The notes beneath the pieces are model-generated. The model had not been told where the DNA came from, made no database searches, and was given only the letters and a program-made list of their open reading frames with translations. From Pseudoxanthomonas suwonensis J47 (GTDB lineage Bacteria > Pseudomonadota > Gammaproteobacteria > Xanthomonadales > Xanthomonadaceae), in the NCBI RefSeq assembly GCF_000513955.1, contig NZ_KI911328.1, positions 1 to 64,000 of the forward strand: a stretch of 64,000 nt of DNA, given 5' to 3'. This document shows, piece after piece, positions 1-9,527 of the stretch (within the stretch, counting starts at the first letter, position 1; the number at the start of each line of letters is the position of its first letter). The position numbers and the translations under genes were made by a program.

Positions 1-66
1 CTTGCCCCGCTGCTCTTCACGGGCGCCGGCGCACCCGGCGTGGGAGTCGGTCAGGCCCGACTCTAC
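1..66. repeat. GTAG-bounded palindromic repeat, truncated by window start
   Basis: This is the right half of a dimeric palindromic element of the kind seen whole at 1382-1458 and 23428-23503. Bases 45-64 form an imperfect stem (GAGTCGG / CCGACTC), and the outer edge ends in CTAC at 63-66, the complement of the GTAG terminus. The left arm (tgccccgctgctctt) runs off the window start. GTAG-bordered REP-like repeats are known from Stenotrophomonas maltophilia; assigning this element to that class is by resemblance. Confidence 0.6.
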
Positions 67-183
67 AAGGGGCCCGCACCGGACACGCGCGCCGTCCGTC
101 CAGCGCGCTCATGCTGCACCTGCACGTGTGGTCTCCCGGGGCCCGCACTACACTGGTCGCAGATGAAACCATTGAGGTAGGCA

Positions 184-1341
184 ATGCGGCTGTTCCAGCT
201 GGGAGAGGAGATCGACGCGCTGCGCGAGGCGGCGCGCCGGTTCGCGGAATCGGAAATCGCGCCGCGCGCGGCGGAGATCGACGAGGCCAACGCCTTTCCC
301 CAGGGCCTGTGGCCCAAGCTGGGCGAGATGGGCCTGCTGGGCATGACCGTGCCGGCCGAATACGGCGGCAGCGGCATGGGCTACCTCGCCCACCTGGTGG
401 CGATGGAGGAGATCTCCCGCGCTTCCGGCTCGGTCGGCCTGAGCTACGGCGCGCACTCCAACCTGTGCGTGTCCAACCTCTACCTCAATGGCAACGAGGC
501 GCAGCGCCAGAAGTACCTGCCGAAGCTGTGCAGCGGCGAATGGAAGGGCGCGCTGGCGATGAGCGAGCCGGGCGCCGGCTCGGACGTGGTCGGCTCGATG
601 CGCTGCAGCGCCGAACTGCGCGACGGCGTGTGGATCGCCAACGGCAACAAGATGTGGATCACCAACGGCCCGGAGGCTGACGTGCTGGTGGTCTACATGC
701 GCACCGCCGGCAAGGACGCGGGCAGTCGTTGCATGACCGCCTTCATCGTCGAGCGCGGCATGCCCGGCTTCTCCACCGCGCAGAAGCTGGACAAGCTGGG
801 CATGCGCGGTTCCAACACCTGCGAACTGGTGTTCGAGAACTGCGCGATCCCGCAGGAAAACGTGCTCGGCGAGGTCAACCAGGGCGTGCGCGTGCTGATG
901 CGCGGCCTCGACACCGAACGCCTGGTGCTGACCGGCGGCCCGCTGGGCCTGATGCAGGCGGCGCTGGACATCACCCTGCCCTACGTGCGCGAGCGCAAAC
1001 AGTTCGACGCGGCGATCGGCACCTTCGGCCTGATGCAGGGCAAGCTGGCCGACATGTACACCGCGCTGCAGTCCGCCCGCGCCTTCGCCTACCAGGTCGC
1101 GCGCGATTTCGACGCCGGCCATACCTCGCGCGCGCTGGCCGCCTCGTGCCTGCTGCACGCCTCCGAAGCCGCGGTGCAGGTGGCGCTGGAAGCGATCCAG
1201 TCGCTGGGCGGCAACGGCTACATCAACGAGTTCCCGACCGGCCGCATCCTGCGCGACGCCAAGCTCTACGCGATCGGCGCCGGCACCAACGAGATCCGCC
1301 GCATGCTGATCGGCCGCGAGCTGTTCGAAGGCCGCGGCTGA
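184..1341 (+). CDS. liuA: Isovaleryl-CoA dehydrogenase (LiuA/IVD)
   Basis: An FAD-dependent acyl-CoA dehydrogenase that oxidises isovaleryl-CoA to 3-methylcrotonyl-CoA in leucine breakdown. At 385 residues it has the usual length and shows the N-terminal helical domain, the SEPGAGSD signature of the middle beta domain and the C-terminal helical domain with SLGGNGY and GTNEIRR. The catalytic base typical of IVD, rather than of other acyl-CoA dehydrogenases, is the Glu in [14 protein letters not shown], here E245. A GAGG ribosome site at 174-177 sits six bases before the ATG. It is transcribed alone ahead of a palindromic repeat; the rest of the leucine pathway lies at 10.1-11.7 and 17.1-20.8 kb. 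A TACACT box at 149-154 may be its -10 element. Confidence 0.95.
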   Translation: MRLFQLGEEIDALREAARRFAESEIAPRAAEIDEANAFPQGLWPKLGEMGLLGMTVPAEYGGSGMGYLAHLVAMEEISRASGSVGLSYGAHSNLCVSNLYLNGNEAQRQKYLPKLCSGEWKGALAMSEPGAGSDVVGSMRCSAELRDGVWIANGNKMWITNGPEADVLVVYMRTAGKDAGSRCMTAFIVERGMPGFSTAQKLDKLGMRGSNTCELVFENCAIPQENVLGEVNQGVRVLMRGLDTERLVLTGGPLGLMQAALDITLPYVRERKQFDAAIGTFGLMQGKLADMYTALQSARAFAYQVARDFDAGHTSRALAASCLLHASEAAVQVALEAIQSLGGNGYINEFPTGRILRDAKLYAIGAGTNEIRRMLIGRELFEGRG

Positions 1342-1381
1342 GCCGCACCACCGCACCTGGCCGCGACGTCATCGTTGCTCC

Positions 1382-1458
1382 GTAGAGTCGGGCTTGCCCG
1401 ACTCCCCCGCCGGATGTGCCGGCGCACGCGAAGAGCAGCGGGGCAAGCCCCGCTCTAC
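1382..1458. repeat. Dimeric GTAG palindromic (REP-like) repeat
   Basis: Two hairpins sit head to head. Starting with GTAG at 1382-1385, bases 1386-1404 fold as agtcgggc / gcccgact. A GC-rich spacer follows, then 1435-1454 fold as agcgggg / ccccgct, closing with CTAC at 1455-1458. The reverse complement matches the element at 23428-23503 in both stems and in spacer layout. It lies in the convergent gap between liuA and the autotransporter gene, a usual place for REP elements, and may help end transcription. Confidence 0.8.
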
Positions 1459-1534
1459 ATCCACGCCCGATGCCCGCCGCGTCGGGAGCGGCGCGACGCA
1501 AACCTCGCCCTCCCGATGGCCTTCCAGCCCTCCC

Positions 1535-1565
1535 AAAAAAGAACGCGCCCGCGAGGGGCGCGTTC
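1535..1565 (-). terminator. Intrinsic terminator of the first autotransporter gene
   Basis: A perfect 10-bp stem (gaacgcgccc at 1541-1550 with gggcgcgttc at 1556-1565) is followed on the minus strand by six T (1540 down to 1535). It lies 23 bases past the stop of the autotransporter gene. Confidence 0.9.
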
Positions 1566-1587
1566 CTGTTTCCACCGACCGCCGCGC

Positions 1588-4548
1588 TCAGAACGCGTGG
1601 CGGTACTGCAGGTTCACCTGCTGGTCGCTGTAACGGTCGCTCTGGCGACGGCTCAGGTCGACGCGGAACAGGTTGCGAGGCGAGAACGCGGCGTTCAGGC
1701 CCAGCTGGTACAGGCTGCTGTGCTCGGCCAGGCCGATGCCGTACAGCGGCTCCCACTGCTCGTAGCCGACGAAGCTGGCATTGAACAGTTCGCCGCTGGA
1801 CTGCAGGCGCTCCTGGTACTCGCCACGCGCGTCCAGCGACAGCGACAGGCCGTTGCCCATCCGCCAGCTGCGCTCGCCGCGCAGGCCCACGTAGCCCTGG
1901 GTGCGGGTGCTGTCCCAGGCCTCCGCACGCAGGCCCAGGCCGCTGGCGCCGGCTTCGCTGAAGCCGTCGTTCTCCAGGCGGGTGTAATCCACGCCGACGT
2001 ACGGGGTCAGGGTGGCGCCCGCCAGGCGGAAGCCATGACCGGATTCCACGTTGGCGGTGAAGTAGTTGCCCGACACCCGCGAGGACACGCCGTCCAGGCT
2101 CATGCCCAGCAGCACGTTGCGCTGCATCTGCCGGTCGAACTGGCCCATGCCGACGCGGCCCTGCGCGTACCAGCCGTCATCCAGCCAGGCCGCGTAGAGT
2201 TGGCTCTCGTACTGGTAGCCGCGCACGCGGTCGCCCATGGCCGGCAGCCAGCCCTGCTGCTGCTGGCGGCTGAAGGCCACGCCGGCCAGTGCATTGGCGC
2301 CCAGCGCGATGTCGTGGCCGACCATGTCGCCGCTGGTGGCGAAGTCCACCGCGTCGAACCCGGTCAGCGACATGGCGCCATCGCGCGACAGGCTCGAAGC
2401 CCAGGCGCCGGTGCCGCGGATGCTGTCGCGGAAGCGGTCGACACGAGCGTTGGCCGCGCGACGGTTGGCGTCGATGCTGTCGTAGGTCATCGCCGAGGAC
2501 GCGCCGTGCAGCTGGCCCGACAGGCTGCGCAGCGACATGTCGAAGCCGGCGATGCCCTGGGCCTGCTGGAACGCGGCAGCCGCATCGAGCAGGCGCGCGT
2601 CGATGCCGACGCCGCCACCCAGCTTGATGCCGTTGTCGATGCCGCCGAGCATGTTCTCCACGCGGGTGGCCGAGCCCTGCGACAGCGCCGACAGGCCCCA
2701 CATCGACGACGCCGCGGCCACGTCCACGCGGGTGGCGCGCAGGTAGGCATTGAGCAGGTCGTACTCGAGGCTGTAGTTCACCAGGGTCACGTTGGGCGCG
2801 CTGGTGACGAAGGCGAACTCGCCGTCCAGGCCTTCCTTGGTGTACAGCACCATGGCGCGCTGGTCGAAGACGTAGCCGTTGCGGACGCCTTCGATGTACA
2901 GCGTGCTGCCGTCGATCGAGGCCGCGCCATCCACGCCGAGCGGGTTGCCCAGCCAGATGTGCAGCGTGCCGGTGTTCTGGAAGTCGCCGGCGATGTTCAT
3001 CGCGTTGACGCCGTCACCGGCGATCAGGTCGCCGGCATTGGAGAAGTCGCCACCGAAGCTGCCCACGCCCTTGAAGCGGCTGCCCGCTTCCGTGCTCACG
3101 TTGGAGCTGGTGAGGCCCTGCAGCACTTCGAGGCCGCCCTTCCGCAGCACGGTGTCGCCGGTGTACGAGCTGCGCTCGGTCAGCACCAGGGTGCCGGTGC
3201 CGTCCTTGATCAGGCCGCCGCTGCCGCTGATCGGGTTGCGGAAATAGCTGACGTCGATGCCACGCGCCGGATCCACGCGCTTGTTGTCGAACTCGACCAG
3301 CACGTCGCCCCAGTCGAACTTGCCCGGACCCCTCACCGCCGCGCCCACGTTGAGCAGGCCGTAGCCGAAGATGTCGTCCACGCCCTCGGCGCCGATGTCG
3401 GTCGCGGTACCGAGGATCGTCTGGCGGACCAGGTCGTTGTTGAAGTACGGGAAGGCCTCCCACACCAGCGCAGCCGCGCCGGACACCAGCGGCGCCGCGT
3501 AGGAGGTACCGCCGCCCCACTTGTAGGAGGTGCTGCCGGCGCTGTCGGTATGGCCGGTGAACACCGCATTGCCCGGTGCGACCAGGCAGTAGTTCTTTGC
3601 GACGCCGCAGGCCTGCGAATAGTCGGTCAGGGTCGGCTCGGACTCGGTCGGGTTAAGCGCGCCTACGGCCAGCCAGCCGCGCTCCAGGAACGCCGCCGCC
3701 GGCGACTTGCTGGGCAGCGCGGCGTTGTCGGTCGGATTGGCGCGGTAACGCTCGTCGCGGCCGGCGTTGCCGTTCGCGAAGACGACCAGGCCGTCGCGAT
3801 TGAGGATCAGGTCGCTGTACGCGTTGACAAACTCGTTGGTGACCCGGTCGTCGCTCCAGTACAGGCCGCCCCAGGAGTTGTTGATGATCACGCCCGTGGC
3901 GCCAGCCCTTTCGGCCGCGTCGGCGATCTCCAGGTTGAGGGCACGGAAGTAGTCGCCGTAGCCCTGCCCGGCGCGGACCTCGTTGCCCTGGCCCGAACCG
4001 TCGTCATCCGGCGATTCGTCGTAGATGATGCGCGAGGACACGATGCTCGCGCCCGGCGCGACGCCGCCCGGCCAGTTGCCGACGGCCTTGCCGGCGGCCA
4101 GCTGCGCCACCGTGGTGCCATGGCCGACCTTGTCGCCGACGCTCAGGTCGTTCTCGGCCGGATCCACGTGCACGAAGCTTTCGATCACCCGGCCCGCCAG
4201 CGCGGGATGGTTGCTGTTGACGCCCGTGTCGAGCAGGCCGATGACCACGCCCTTGCCGGTGTAACCGGCGCGCTCGGCTTCGGTCGCATGGGTCAGGGTC
4301 AGGTGCGCGTCATGCGGCGGCTGCACATTGGCCGGAGGGGGCGGAGTACCGCCGCCGCCGCCGTCATTGCCACCGCCACCACCGCCACCACCGCCGCCGC
4401 CGGAGCCGCCGCCCCCGCCACCACCACCACCGATGACCAACGGCGGGGCATCGCTCTTGGAGTTGCCACCGCCACAGGCCGACAGGCCCAGGCTCAGCAC
4501 CGCGACGACAGCCAAAGCCAGGGCATTGCGCCCTTGCGTGTTCTTCAT
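1588..4548 (-). CDS. Lipid-anchored subtilisin-like autotransporter, poly-Gly linker
   Basis: A type Va autotransporter of 986 residues with a subtilisin (S8) passenger. The start at 4548 is chosen because it gives a clean lipoprotein signal (MKNTQGRN, hydrophobic core, LSAC with Cys25); an in-frame ATG further upstream would bury it. Next come a glycine tract (about residues 40-67), the protease domain with D107 (LLDTGV), H143 (GHGTTV), the NNSWGG oxyanion motif and S349 (GTSYAAP), a PATR-type beta-strand repeat, and a C-terminal beta barrel ending in Phe. The Gly-rich, lipidated design recalls SphB1 of Bordetella and NalP of Neisseria, surface proteases that process other exported proteins. 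It is a close paralogue of the next gene upstream. Substrates are unknown. Confidence 0.92.
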   Translation of the reverse strand: MKNTQGRNALALAVVAVLSLGLSACGGGNSKSDAPPLVIGGGGGGGGGSGGGGGGGGGGGNDGGGGGTPPPPANVQPPHDAHLTLTHATEAERAGYTGKGVVIGLLDTGVNSNHPALAGRVIESFVHVDPAENDLSVGDKVGHGTTVAQLAAGKAVGNWPGGVAPGASIVSSRIIYDESPDDDGSGQGNEVRAGQGYGDYFRALNLEIADAAERAGATGVIINNSWGGLYWSDDRVTNEFVNAYSDLILNRDGLVVFANGNAGRDERYRANPTDNAALPSKSPAAAFLERGWLAVGALNPTESEPTLTDYSQACGVAKNYCLVAPGNAVFTGHTDSAGSTSYKWGGGTSYAAPLVSGAAALVWEAFPYFNNDLVRQTILGTATDIGAEGVDDIFGYGLLNVGAAVRGPGKFDWGDVLVEFDNKRVDPARGIDVSYFRNPISGSGGLIKDGTGTLVLTERSSYTGDTVLRKGGLEVLQGLTSSNVSTEAGSRFKGVGSFGGDFSNAGDLIAGDGVNAMNIAGDFQNTGTLHIWLGNPLGVDGAASIDGSTLYIEGVRNGYVFDQRAMVLYTKEGLDGEFAFVTSAPNVTLVNYSLEYDLLNAYLRATRVDVAAASSMWGLSALSQGSATRVENMLGGIDNGIKLGGGVGIDARLLDAAAAFQQAQGIAGFDMSLRSLSGQLHGASSAMTYDSIDANRRAANARVDRFRDSIRGTGAWASSLSRDGAMSLTGFDAVDFATSGDMVGHDIALGANALAGVAFSRQQQQGWLPAMGDRVRGYQYESQLYAAWLDDGWYAQGRVGMGQFDRQMQRNVLLGMSLDGVSSRVSGNYFTANVESGHGFRLAGATLTPYVGVDYTRLENDGFSEAGASGLGLRAEAWDSTRTQGYVGLRGERSWRMGNGLSLSLDARGEYQERLQSSGELFNASFVGYEQWEPLYGIGLAEHSSLYQLGLNAAFSPRNLFRVDLSRRQSDRYSDQQVNLQYRHAF

Positions 4549-4808
4549 CCGTGTTTTCCCCCATGGCAGTGGCGCGACGCTCGCGCCAGGCAGTGGGGCA
4601 ATTTGTAACCCGTATCCCATCCAGAAACAACGACTTCCACCGTTGCCCTGTGGCGCAGGTCCAGTTCCGTGCACTCCACCGGACGCGGGCGGTTCCATCC
4701 TGCGGCGCACGTCACGCAATCAGCGAACCGGGGAAACACCGGGGTGCAGACGGACGCATGGCGCCCGAGGCGGCGGCCGGACGCCCCCCACCCCGGATGT
4801 GGTCGGGA

Positions 4809-7679
4809 TCAGAACCCGACCGCGTAGCGCAGCGAGACCAGGCTGGCGTCGCCGCGTGGGCCGAACCGCTGGTCGTAACCCAGCGACAACACCGAGCGCG
4901 GCGACAGCCAGGCCCGTGCCGAGACTCCGAACATGCCGCCGGACAGCGCCGGATCGGTGGCCGCCAGCGGCGACCAGGCTTCCACGCCGACGAAGCTTGC
5001 CGGCCGCTCCAGTCCGTCACTGGCGACTGCCTGTTGCCACTCGGCATAGCCGTCGATGCCGAAGCGGCGCCAGTCGCGGCCCGCGCGCAGGCCGGCGATG
5101 GCCTGGGTGCGCGAGGCCGTGTGGCCCGCACTGCGCAAGCCGAAGCCTTCGGCGCCCTGCTCCTCGAAGCCGTCGCTGGCCACGCGCACATGCTCGGCGC
5201 CCAGGTAAGGCGCCAGCGCCCAGCCGGCGCCCTCGAAGCGGTAACCCGCCTCCACGCCCGCCATCGTGTAGCTGCCGCCGTAGTCGGCATGCAGGCCGTA
5301 GGCGCTGCCGCCGAGCAGCAGCTGGCGGTCGACCTGGCGCTGCCACTGGCCGGCACCGAACTGGCCCATCACATAGGCCTGGTCCCACTGGCGGCCGAGC
5401 CACGCCTGCGCGCCGGCCTGGCGTTCACGGCTGCGGTCGGCCACGCCCCGGACCAGGCTGTCACCGCGACTCTCGCTGACTGCGATGCCGGCCAGCAGCG
5501 AGCCCGACAGGCGCGCGTCGTGGCCCGCCATCCAGCCGCCGACGCGCGCATCCGCGCCCGCCGCCGGAGTGCCGACCGCATCCAGCGCCTGCATCCAGCC
5601 GCCGGCGCGGGCGTAGCCGTTGGCGACCTCGTCAAACCGCGAGGCCAGCGTGCGCCGGCCCAGGTCCAGGGCGTCGAAGGTCGCCGCCGCCGCGGCGGCA
5701 TGCACCTCGCCGGACATGCTTCGCAACGTGGACACCGCGTCGCCGGCGCTGGCGATGTTCTGGAACTGCCCGGCGATGCGGATGAAGCCGTCGGCCACCG
5801 CCCCCTCGCCACCCTGCTGCGAATCGATGTTGTCGAACGCCGCCTCCACCCGCGTCGCCGCCGAGAGCGCCGCGGGGGTGATGTCGGCCAGGCTGGCCGC
5901 AGTGGCCTGCACGTCCAGGCGGCTGATGTCCATCCAGGCGCGGTTGGCGTCGTAGCCGAGCGTGGCATCGAGGAACAGGCTGGACGATGCGGTCAGGCGG
6001 TCGAACCGGCCGGTCAGGCCGCCATCGGCGGTGAGCACGTATTCGCGCGCCTGCCAGGTGTAGCCGCTGCGCAGCCCCGCGACGTGGACATCGCCGCCTT
6101 CCAGGGTCGCCGTGCCGCCCACCTGCAGCGGCCCGTAGCCGACCACCAGCGACAGCACGCCGCCGGCCTTCTGCACGTAGTTGCCGACCACCTCCATGCT
6201 GCCGGACGGCAGGTCGCCGTCGATGGCGACGATGCCGGCGTTCTGCAGGTTCGCGCCCAGCCAGCCGGCACCGGCCAGCCGACCGCCCGCCTCCACGTAC
6301 ACATTGGAGTTGCCCAGCAACCCCGGCAGCTTGAGGGTGCCGCCCTGCACCCGGGTGTCGCCACGGTAGGACAGCTCCGTCCCGCCCTCGCCGAGCACCA
6401 GGGTGCCGCTGCCCTGCTTGACCAGGCCACCGTCGCCGCTGATCGGATTGCTCCAGGTCGACTCGCCACTGAAACCGACGGTGACATTGCCCCAGTCGAA
6501 CTTCGCCGGGCCGCCCAGGGCCTTGGCGAGGTTGAGCAGGCCGTAACCGAACACCGCGTCCACGCCCGGGTCGCCCAGGTCGGTGGCGGTGCCCAGCAGG
6601 GTCTGCCGGACCAGGTCGTTGTTGAAGTACGGGAACTTCTGCCAGACCACCGCCGCGGCGCCGGATACCAGCGGCGCGGCGTAGGACGTGCCGCTGCCGT
6701 AGTAGTAGGAAGGGTTGCCGGCGGTGTCGTTGGTGCCGGTGAACATCGCCGTGCCCGGCGCGACCAGGCAGTAGTTCTTCGCCAGGCCGCAGGCGTTGGA
6801 GTAGTACATGAGCCGGTCGGGCTGGGAGGTGTCCAGCGCCGCGACCGCGAGCCAGCCGCGCTCCAGGTCGGCGGCCGGCAAGGTGTTGTTCGGGCCGGGC
6901 TGGCTGGGCAGCGCCGCCATGTCGGTCGGATCGGACCGTCCCTCGTTGCCGGTGGCGAACACCACCAGTCCGTCATGGTCGCGGATGAAGAAACGGTACT
7001 CGTCGGCGATCGCGGCCGTGGCCGTATTGCGCGTCCAGTAAAGCCCGCCCCAGGAGTTGTTCATGATGCGCATGCCGCGCGCGACCAGGTCCTGGTGGAT
7101 CGCCTTGACCCCGATCGCGCCGGTGACCTCGTTGCCCTGGCCGGAGCCATCGTCGGTCGGACGCTCGTCATTGATGATGCGCGCCGACAGGATGGTCGCG
7201 CCGGGCGCGACGCCGCCGGGCCAGCGCCCGAACGCCTGGCCGGCGGCCAGCTGCGCAACCGTGGTGCCATGGCCGACCTTGTCGTCGACGCTGAGGTCGT
7301 TGCGGCTGGCGCTGACATAGGTGAGGTTGGCGGCCACCCGCCCGGCCAGCGCCGGATGGTTGCGGTTGACGCCGGTGTCGATCACGCCGATCCGGTAGCC
7401 GGCACCGGTATAGCCCTGCCGTTCAGCCGCCGTGGCGTGGGTCAGGGTGAGGTGCGCGTCGACCGGCGGCTGCACCAGCGGCGGTGGCGGGGATGTGGGC
7501 GGTGGCGGCGGCGGTGGTGGTGGCGGTGGCGGCGACGTCGCCGGCGCGGTGGGCCGGACGTTGCTGCCACCTCCGCCGCCGCATGCGGCCAGGCCGGAGG
7601 CAAGCGAGGCCACGATCGCGATCGCGAGCAGCGACCTGGCCATCCCGTTGCCCGTGCCCGCACTGCCGAAGACCTGCAT
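4809..7679 (-). CDS. Lipid-anchored subtilisin-like autotransporter, poly-Pro linker
   Basis: A paralogue of the preceding gene (956 residues), transcribed in the same direction 260 bases upstream of it. The start at 7679 has a strong AGGTGG site; an internal Met13 would also give a signal peptide. The lipobox LAAC places the lipidated Cys at 33. A spacer follows with a run of 12 prolines (residues 50-61), where the sister protein has glycines. The S8 triad is D101 (VIDTGV), H137 (GHGTTV) and S332 (GTSYAAP). A beta-strand repeat region and a C-terminal autotransporter barrel ending VGF complete it. It is probably exposed on the outer-membrane surface. The two proteins align well in protease and barrel and differ most in the linker, which suggests duplication followed by linker turnover. 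Confidence 0.92.
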   Translation of the reverse strand: MQVFGSAGTGNGMARSLLAIAIVASLASGLAACGGGGGSNVRPTAPATSPPPPPPPPPPPPTSPPPPLVQPPVDAHLTLTHATAAERQGYTGAGYRIGVIDTGVNRNHPALAGRVAANLTYVSASRNDLSVDDKVGHGTTVAQLAAGQAFGRWPGGVAPGATILSARIINDERPTDDGSGQGNEVTGAIGVKAIHQDLVARGMRIMNNSWGGLYWTRNTATAAIADEYRFFIRDHDGLVVFATGNEGRSDPTDMAALPSQPGPNNTLPAADLERGWLAVAALDTSQPDRLMYYSNACGLAKNYCLVAPGTAMFTGTNDTAGNPSYYYGSGTSYAAPLVSGAAAVVWQKFPYFNNDLVRQTLLGTATDLGDPGVDAVFGYGLLNLAKALGGPAKFDWGNVTVGFSGESTWSNPISGDGGLVKQGSGTLVLGEGGTELSYRGDTRVQGGTLKLPGLLGNSNVYVEAGGRLAGAGWLGANLQNAGIVAIDGDLPSGSMEVVGNYVQKAGGVLSLVVGYGPLQVGGTATLEGGDVHVAGLRSGYTWQAREYVLTADGGLTGRFDRLTASSSLFLDATLGYDANRAWMDISRLDVQATAASLADITPAALSAATRVEAAFDNIDSQQGGEGAVADGFIRIAGQFQNIASAGDAVSTLRSMSGEVHAAAAAATFDALDLGRRTLASRFDEVANGYARAGGWMQALDAVGTPAAGADARVGGWMAGHDARLSGSLLAGIAVSESRGDSLVRGVADRSRERQAGAQAWLGRQWDQAYVMGQFGAGQWQRQVDRQLLLGGSAYGLHADYGGSYTMAGVEAGYRFEGAGWALAPYLGAEHVRVASDGFEEQGAEGFGLRSAGHTASRTQAIAGLRAGRDWRRFGIDGYAEWQQAVASDGLERPASFVGVEAWSPLAATDPALSGGMFGVSARAWLSPRSVLSLGYDQRFGPRGDASLVSLRYAVGF

Positions 7680-7840
7680 CAGTCCACCTCTCGCGATGTT
7701 CTCGCCGGCGGGTCGCCCGCCAGCCCCCCGCCCCGTCTATACCGCAACCGGGGGCCGCTGTCGCCTGTCCGGGGGGACGGTAGCGGGCGCCGGCGGCCAC
7801 CGCGATAATCAGGACTCATCCGCGAGAGGTTGACTCCCCC

Positions 7841-9016
7841 ATGTCCGACATCGTCATTGCTGCCGCCAAGCGCACCGCCATCGGTTCCTTCCTCGGCCAG
7901 TTCACCGGCGTGCCGACCCCGACCCTGGGCGCCGCCGCCATCTCCGCCGCGCTGGAGCAGTCCGGCGTACCGGCCGCCGACGTGTCCGAAGTGATCATGG
8001 GCTGCGTGCTGCCGGCCAACCTCGGCCAGGCGCCCGCGCGCCAGGCGGCACTGGCGGCCGGCCTGCCGGCCAGCACCGGCTGCACCACCATCAACAAGGT
8101 CTGCGGTTCGGGCATGAAGGCGATCATGCTGGGCCACGACCTGATCAAGGCCGGCTCGGCCTCGATCGTGGTCGCCGGCGGCATGGAGTCGATGACCAAT
8201 GCGCCGCACATGATCCCCAACTCGCGCACCGGCAACCGCTACGGCGGCTTCCAGGCCGTCGACCACATGGCCTGGGACGGCCTGACCAATCCCTACGACG
8301 GCCAGGCGATGGGCGTGTTCGCCGAGAAGACGGTTGAAAAGTACGGTTTCTCCCGCGAGGAGCAGGATGCGTTCGCGATCGAGTCGGTGAAGCGCTCGCA
8401 GGCCGCGCAGGCCTCCGGCGCGTTCGCGGACGAGATCGTCCCGGTCAAGGTCGCCACCCGCAAGGGCGAGGTCGAGTACGCCTCCGACGAACAGCCGGGC
8501 AAGTCGGACATCAACAAGATCCCGACCCTCAAGCCGGCGTTCAAGAAGGACGGCACCGTGACCGCCGCCAGCTCCTCGTCGATCTCCGACGGCGCCGCGG
8601 CCACCGTGCTGATGTCGGCCGAGGAGGCGGCGAAGCGCGGCGTGCAGCCGCTGGCCCGGATCGTCGGCCACGCGACTTTCTCGCAGCAGCCGGAATGGTT
8701 TACCACCGCGCCGGTCGGTGCGATTTCCACCCTGCTGGACAAAGTCGGCTGGAAAATCGCCGACGTCGACCTTTTCGAAATCAACGAGGCCTTCGCGGTG
8801 GTGGCCATGGCGCCGATCAAGGAGCTGGGGATTCCCCACTCCAAGGTAAACGTCAATGGTGGCGCCTGCGCCCTCGGCCACCCCATCGGCGCCTCGGGTG
8901 CGCGCCTGGTCGTGACCCTGGCAAATGCACTGCGCACGCGCGGCCTCAAGCGTGGGTTGGCGACGCTGTGCATCGGCGGCGGCGAGGCTACCGCTATCGC
9001 GCTCGAAATGGTGTAA
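7841..9016 (+). CDS. Acetyl-CoA acetyltransferase (thiolase)
   Basis: A thiolase-II type enzyme of 391 residues that condenses or cleaves acetoacetyl-CoA. The active-site residues are all visible: Cys88 in KVCGSGMKA, His347 in ALGHPIGASG and Cys377 in CIGGGEAT. With HMG-CoA lyase (19883-20776) producing acetoacetate and acetyl-CoA, it fits the end of leucine catabolism, though a part in polyhydroxybutyrate or general ketone metabolism is equally possible. It is transcribed away from the autotransporter pair; GAGAGG lies about 12 bases before the ATG. It is a single gene with its own downstream promoter-bearing gap. Confidence 0.93.
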   Translation: MSDIVIAAAKRTAIGSFLGQFTGVPTPTLGAAAISAALEQSGVPAADVSEVIMGCVLPANLGQAPARQAALAAGLPASTGCTTINKVCGSGMKAIMLGHDLIKAGSASIVVAGGMESMTNAPHMIPNSRTGNRYGGFQAVDHMAWDGLTNPYDGQAMGVFAEKTVEKYGFSREEQDAFAIESVKRSQAAQASGAFADEIVPVKVATRKGEVEYASDEQPGKSDINKIPTLKPAFKKDGTVTAASSSSISDGAAATVLMSAEEAAKRGVQPLARIVGHATFSQQPEWFTTAPVGAISTLLDKVGWKIADVDLFEINEAFAVVAMAPIKELGIPHSKVNVNGGACALGHPIGASGARLVVTLANALRTRGLKRGLATLCIGGGEATAIALEMV

Positions 9017-9057
9017 TCGTTTTTCACGGGTCTTTTATGAATATGACCGGATTCCGC

Positions 9058-9085
9058 TTGACAGCGGATTCCGGCTTGTCATCAT
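9058..9085 (+). promoter_or_regulatory. Candidate sigma-70 promoter for the Ala-rich lipoprotein gene
   Basis: A perfect TTGACA -35 box at 9058-9063 is followed after 16 bases by CATCAT (9080-9085), the best -10 match nearby. The local AT content is raised compared with the surrounding coding DNA. The sequence cggattccg occurs twice, flanking the -35 box (from 9048 and from 9065), and could be a regulator site. The predicted leader is about 50 bases to the ATG at 9142. Confidence 0.5.
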
Positions 9086-9141
9086 GTTGCCGGCGCGCAA
9101 CCTAGCGCGTTGCCCAACTTAACGACGAGGAACATCCAATC

Positions 9142-9489
9142 ATGAGCATCAACAAGCTGCTGATCGCCCTGGCCCTGGCCCTGGGTCTGGCCCTGGCCGC
9201 GTGCTCGAAGCAGGAGCAGGCTCAGGACGCCGCCGCTGCCGCCGACCAGGCTGCCGCCGAGGCCCAGGCTGCCGCCGACCAGGCCGCCGCTGCCGGCGCC
9301 GAGACTGCCGACGCTGCCCAGGGCGCTGCTGACGCCGCTGCTGCTGCCGCCGACACCGCTGCCGACGCTGCTGCCGCCACCGCCGGCGCCGCCACCGACG
9401 CTGCTGCCGACGCCGCTGCCGACACCGCCGAGGCTGCTGCCGACGTGGCCGACCAGGCCAAGGACGCCGCCGAAGAGGCCAAGAAGTAA
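9142..9489 (+). CDS. Small alanine-rich lipoprotein
   Basis: 115 residues: signal peptide MSINKLL plus an Ala/Leu core, lipobox LAAC with Cys21, then a tail that is mostly Ala with regularly spaced Asp, Glu, Gln, Thr and Lys and no Pro or Trp. Such a tail should form one long helix, as in Lpp-type murein lipoproteins, although the heptad pattern of Lpp is not strict. It ends EEAKK; a terminal Lys is the residue that Braun lipoprotein links to peptidoglycan, so a wall-attachment role is an inference. It has its own promoter and terminator. A second protein of the same design follows at 9653. Confidence 0.8.
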   Translation: MSINKLLIALALALGLALAACSKQEQAQDAAAAADQAAAEAQAAADQAAAAGAETADAAQGAADAAAAAADTAADAAAATAGAATDAAADAAADTAEAAADVADQAKDAAEEAKK

Positions 9490-9527
9490 TTCGCGCAGTA
9501 ACCTGCCGAACACTTCAGTTGTACTGG

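Noticed and set aside
4370-4440. Short GGT/GGC-type repeats as a CRISPR or phase-variable tract.
   Set aside because: They encode the Gly linker with mixed codons; the period is three and there are no spacers.
1375-4608. Very long plus-strand open frame opposite the first autotransporter gene (and similar ones opposite other genes).
   Set aside because: It is the high-GC mirror frame of a gene with a clear domain structure, lacks any family motif and has no ribosome site.
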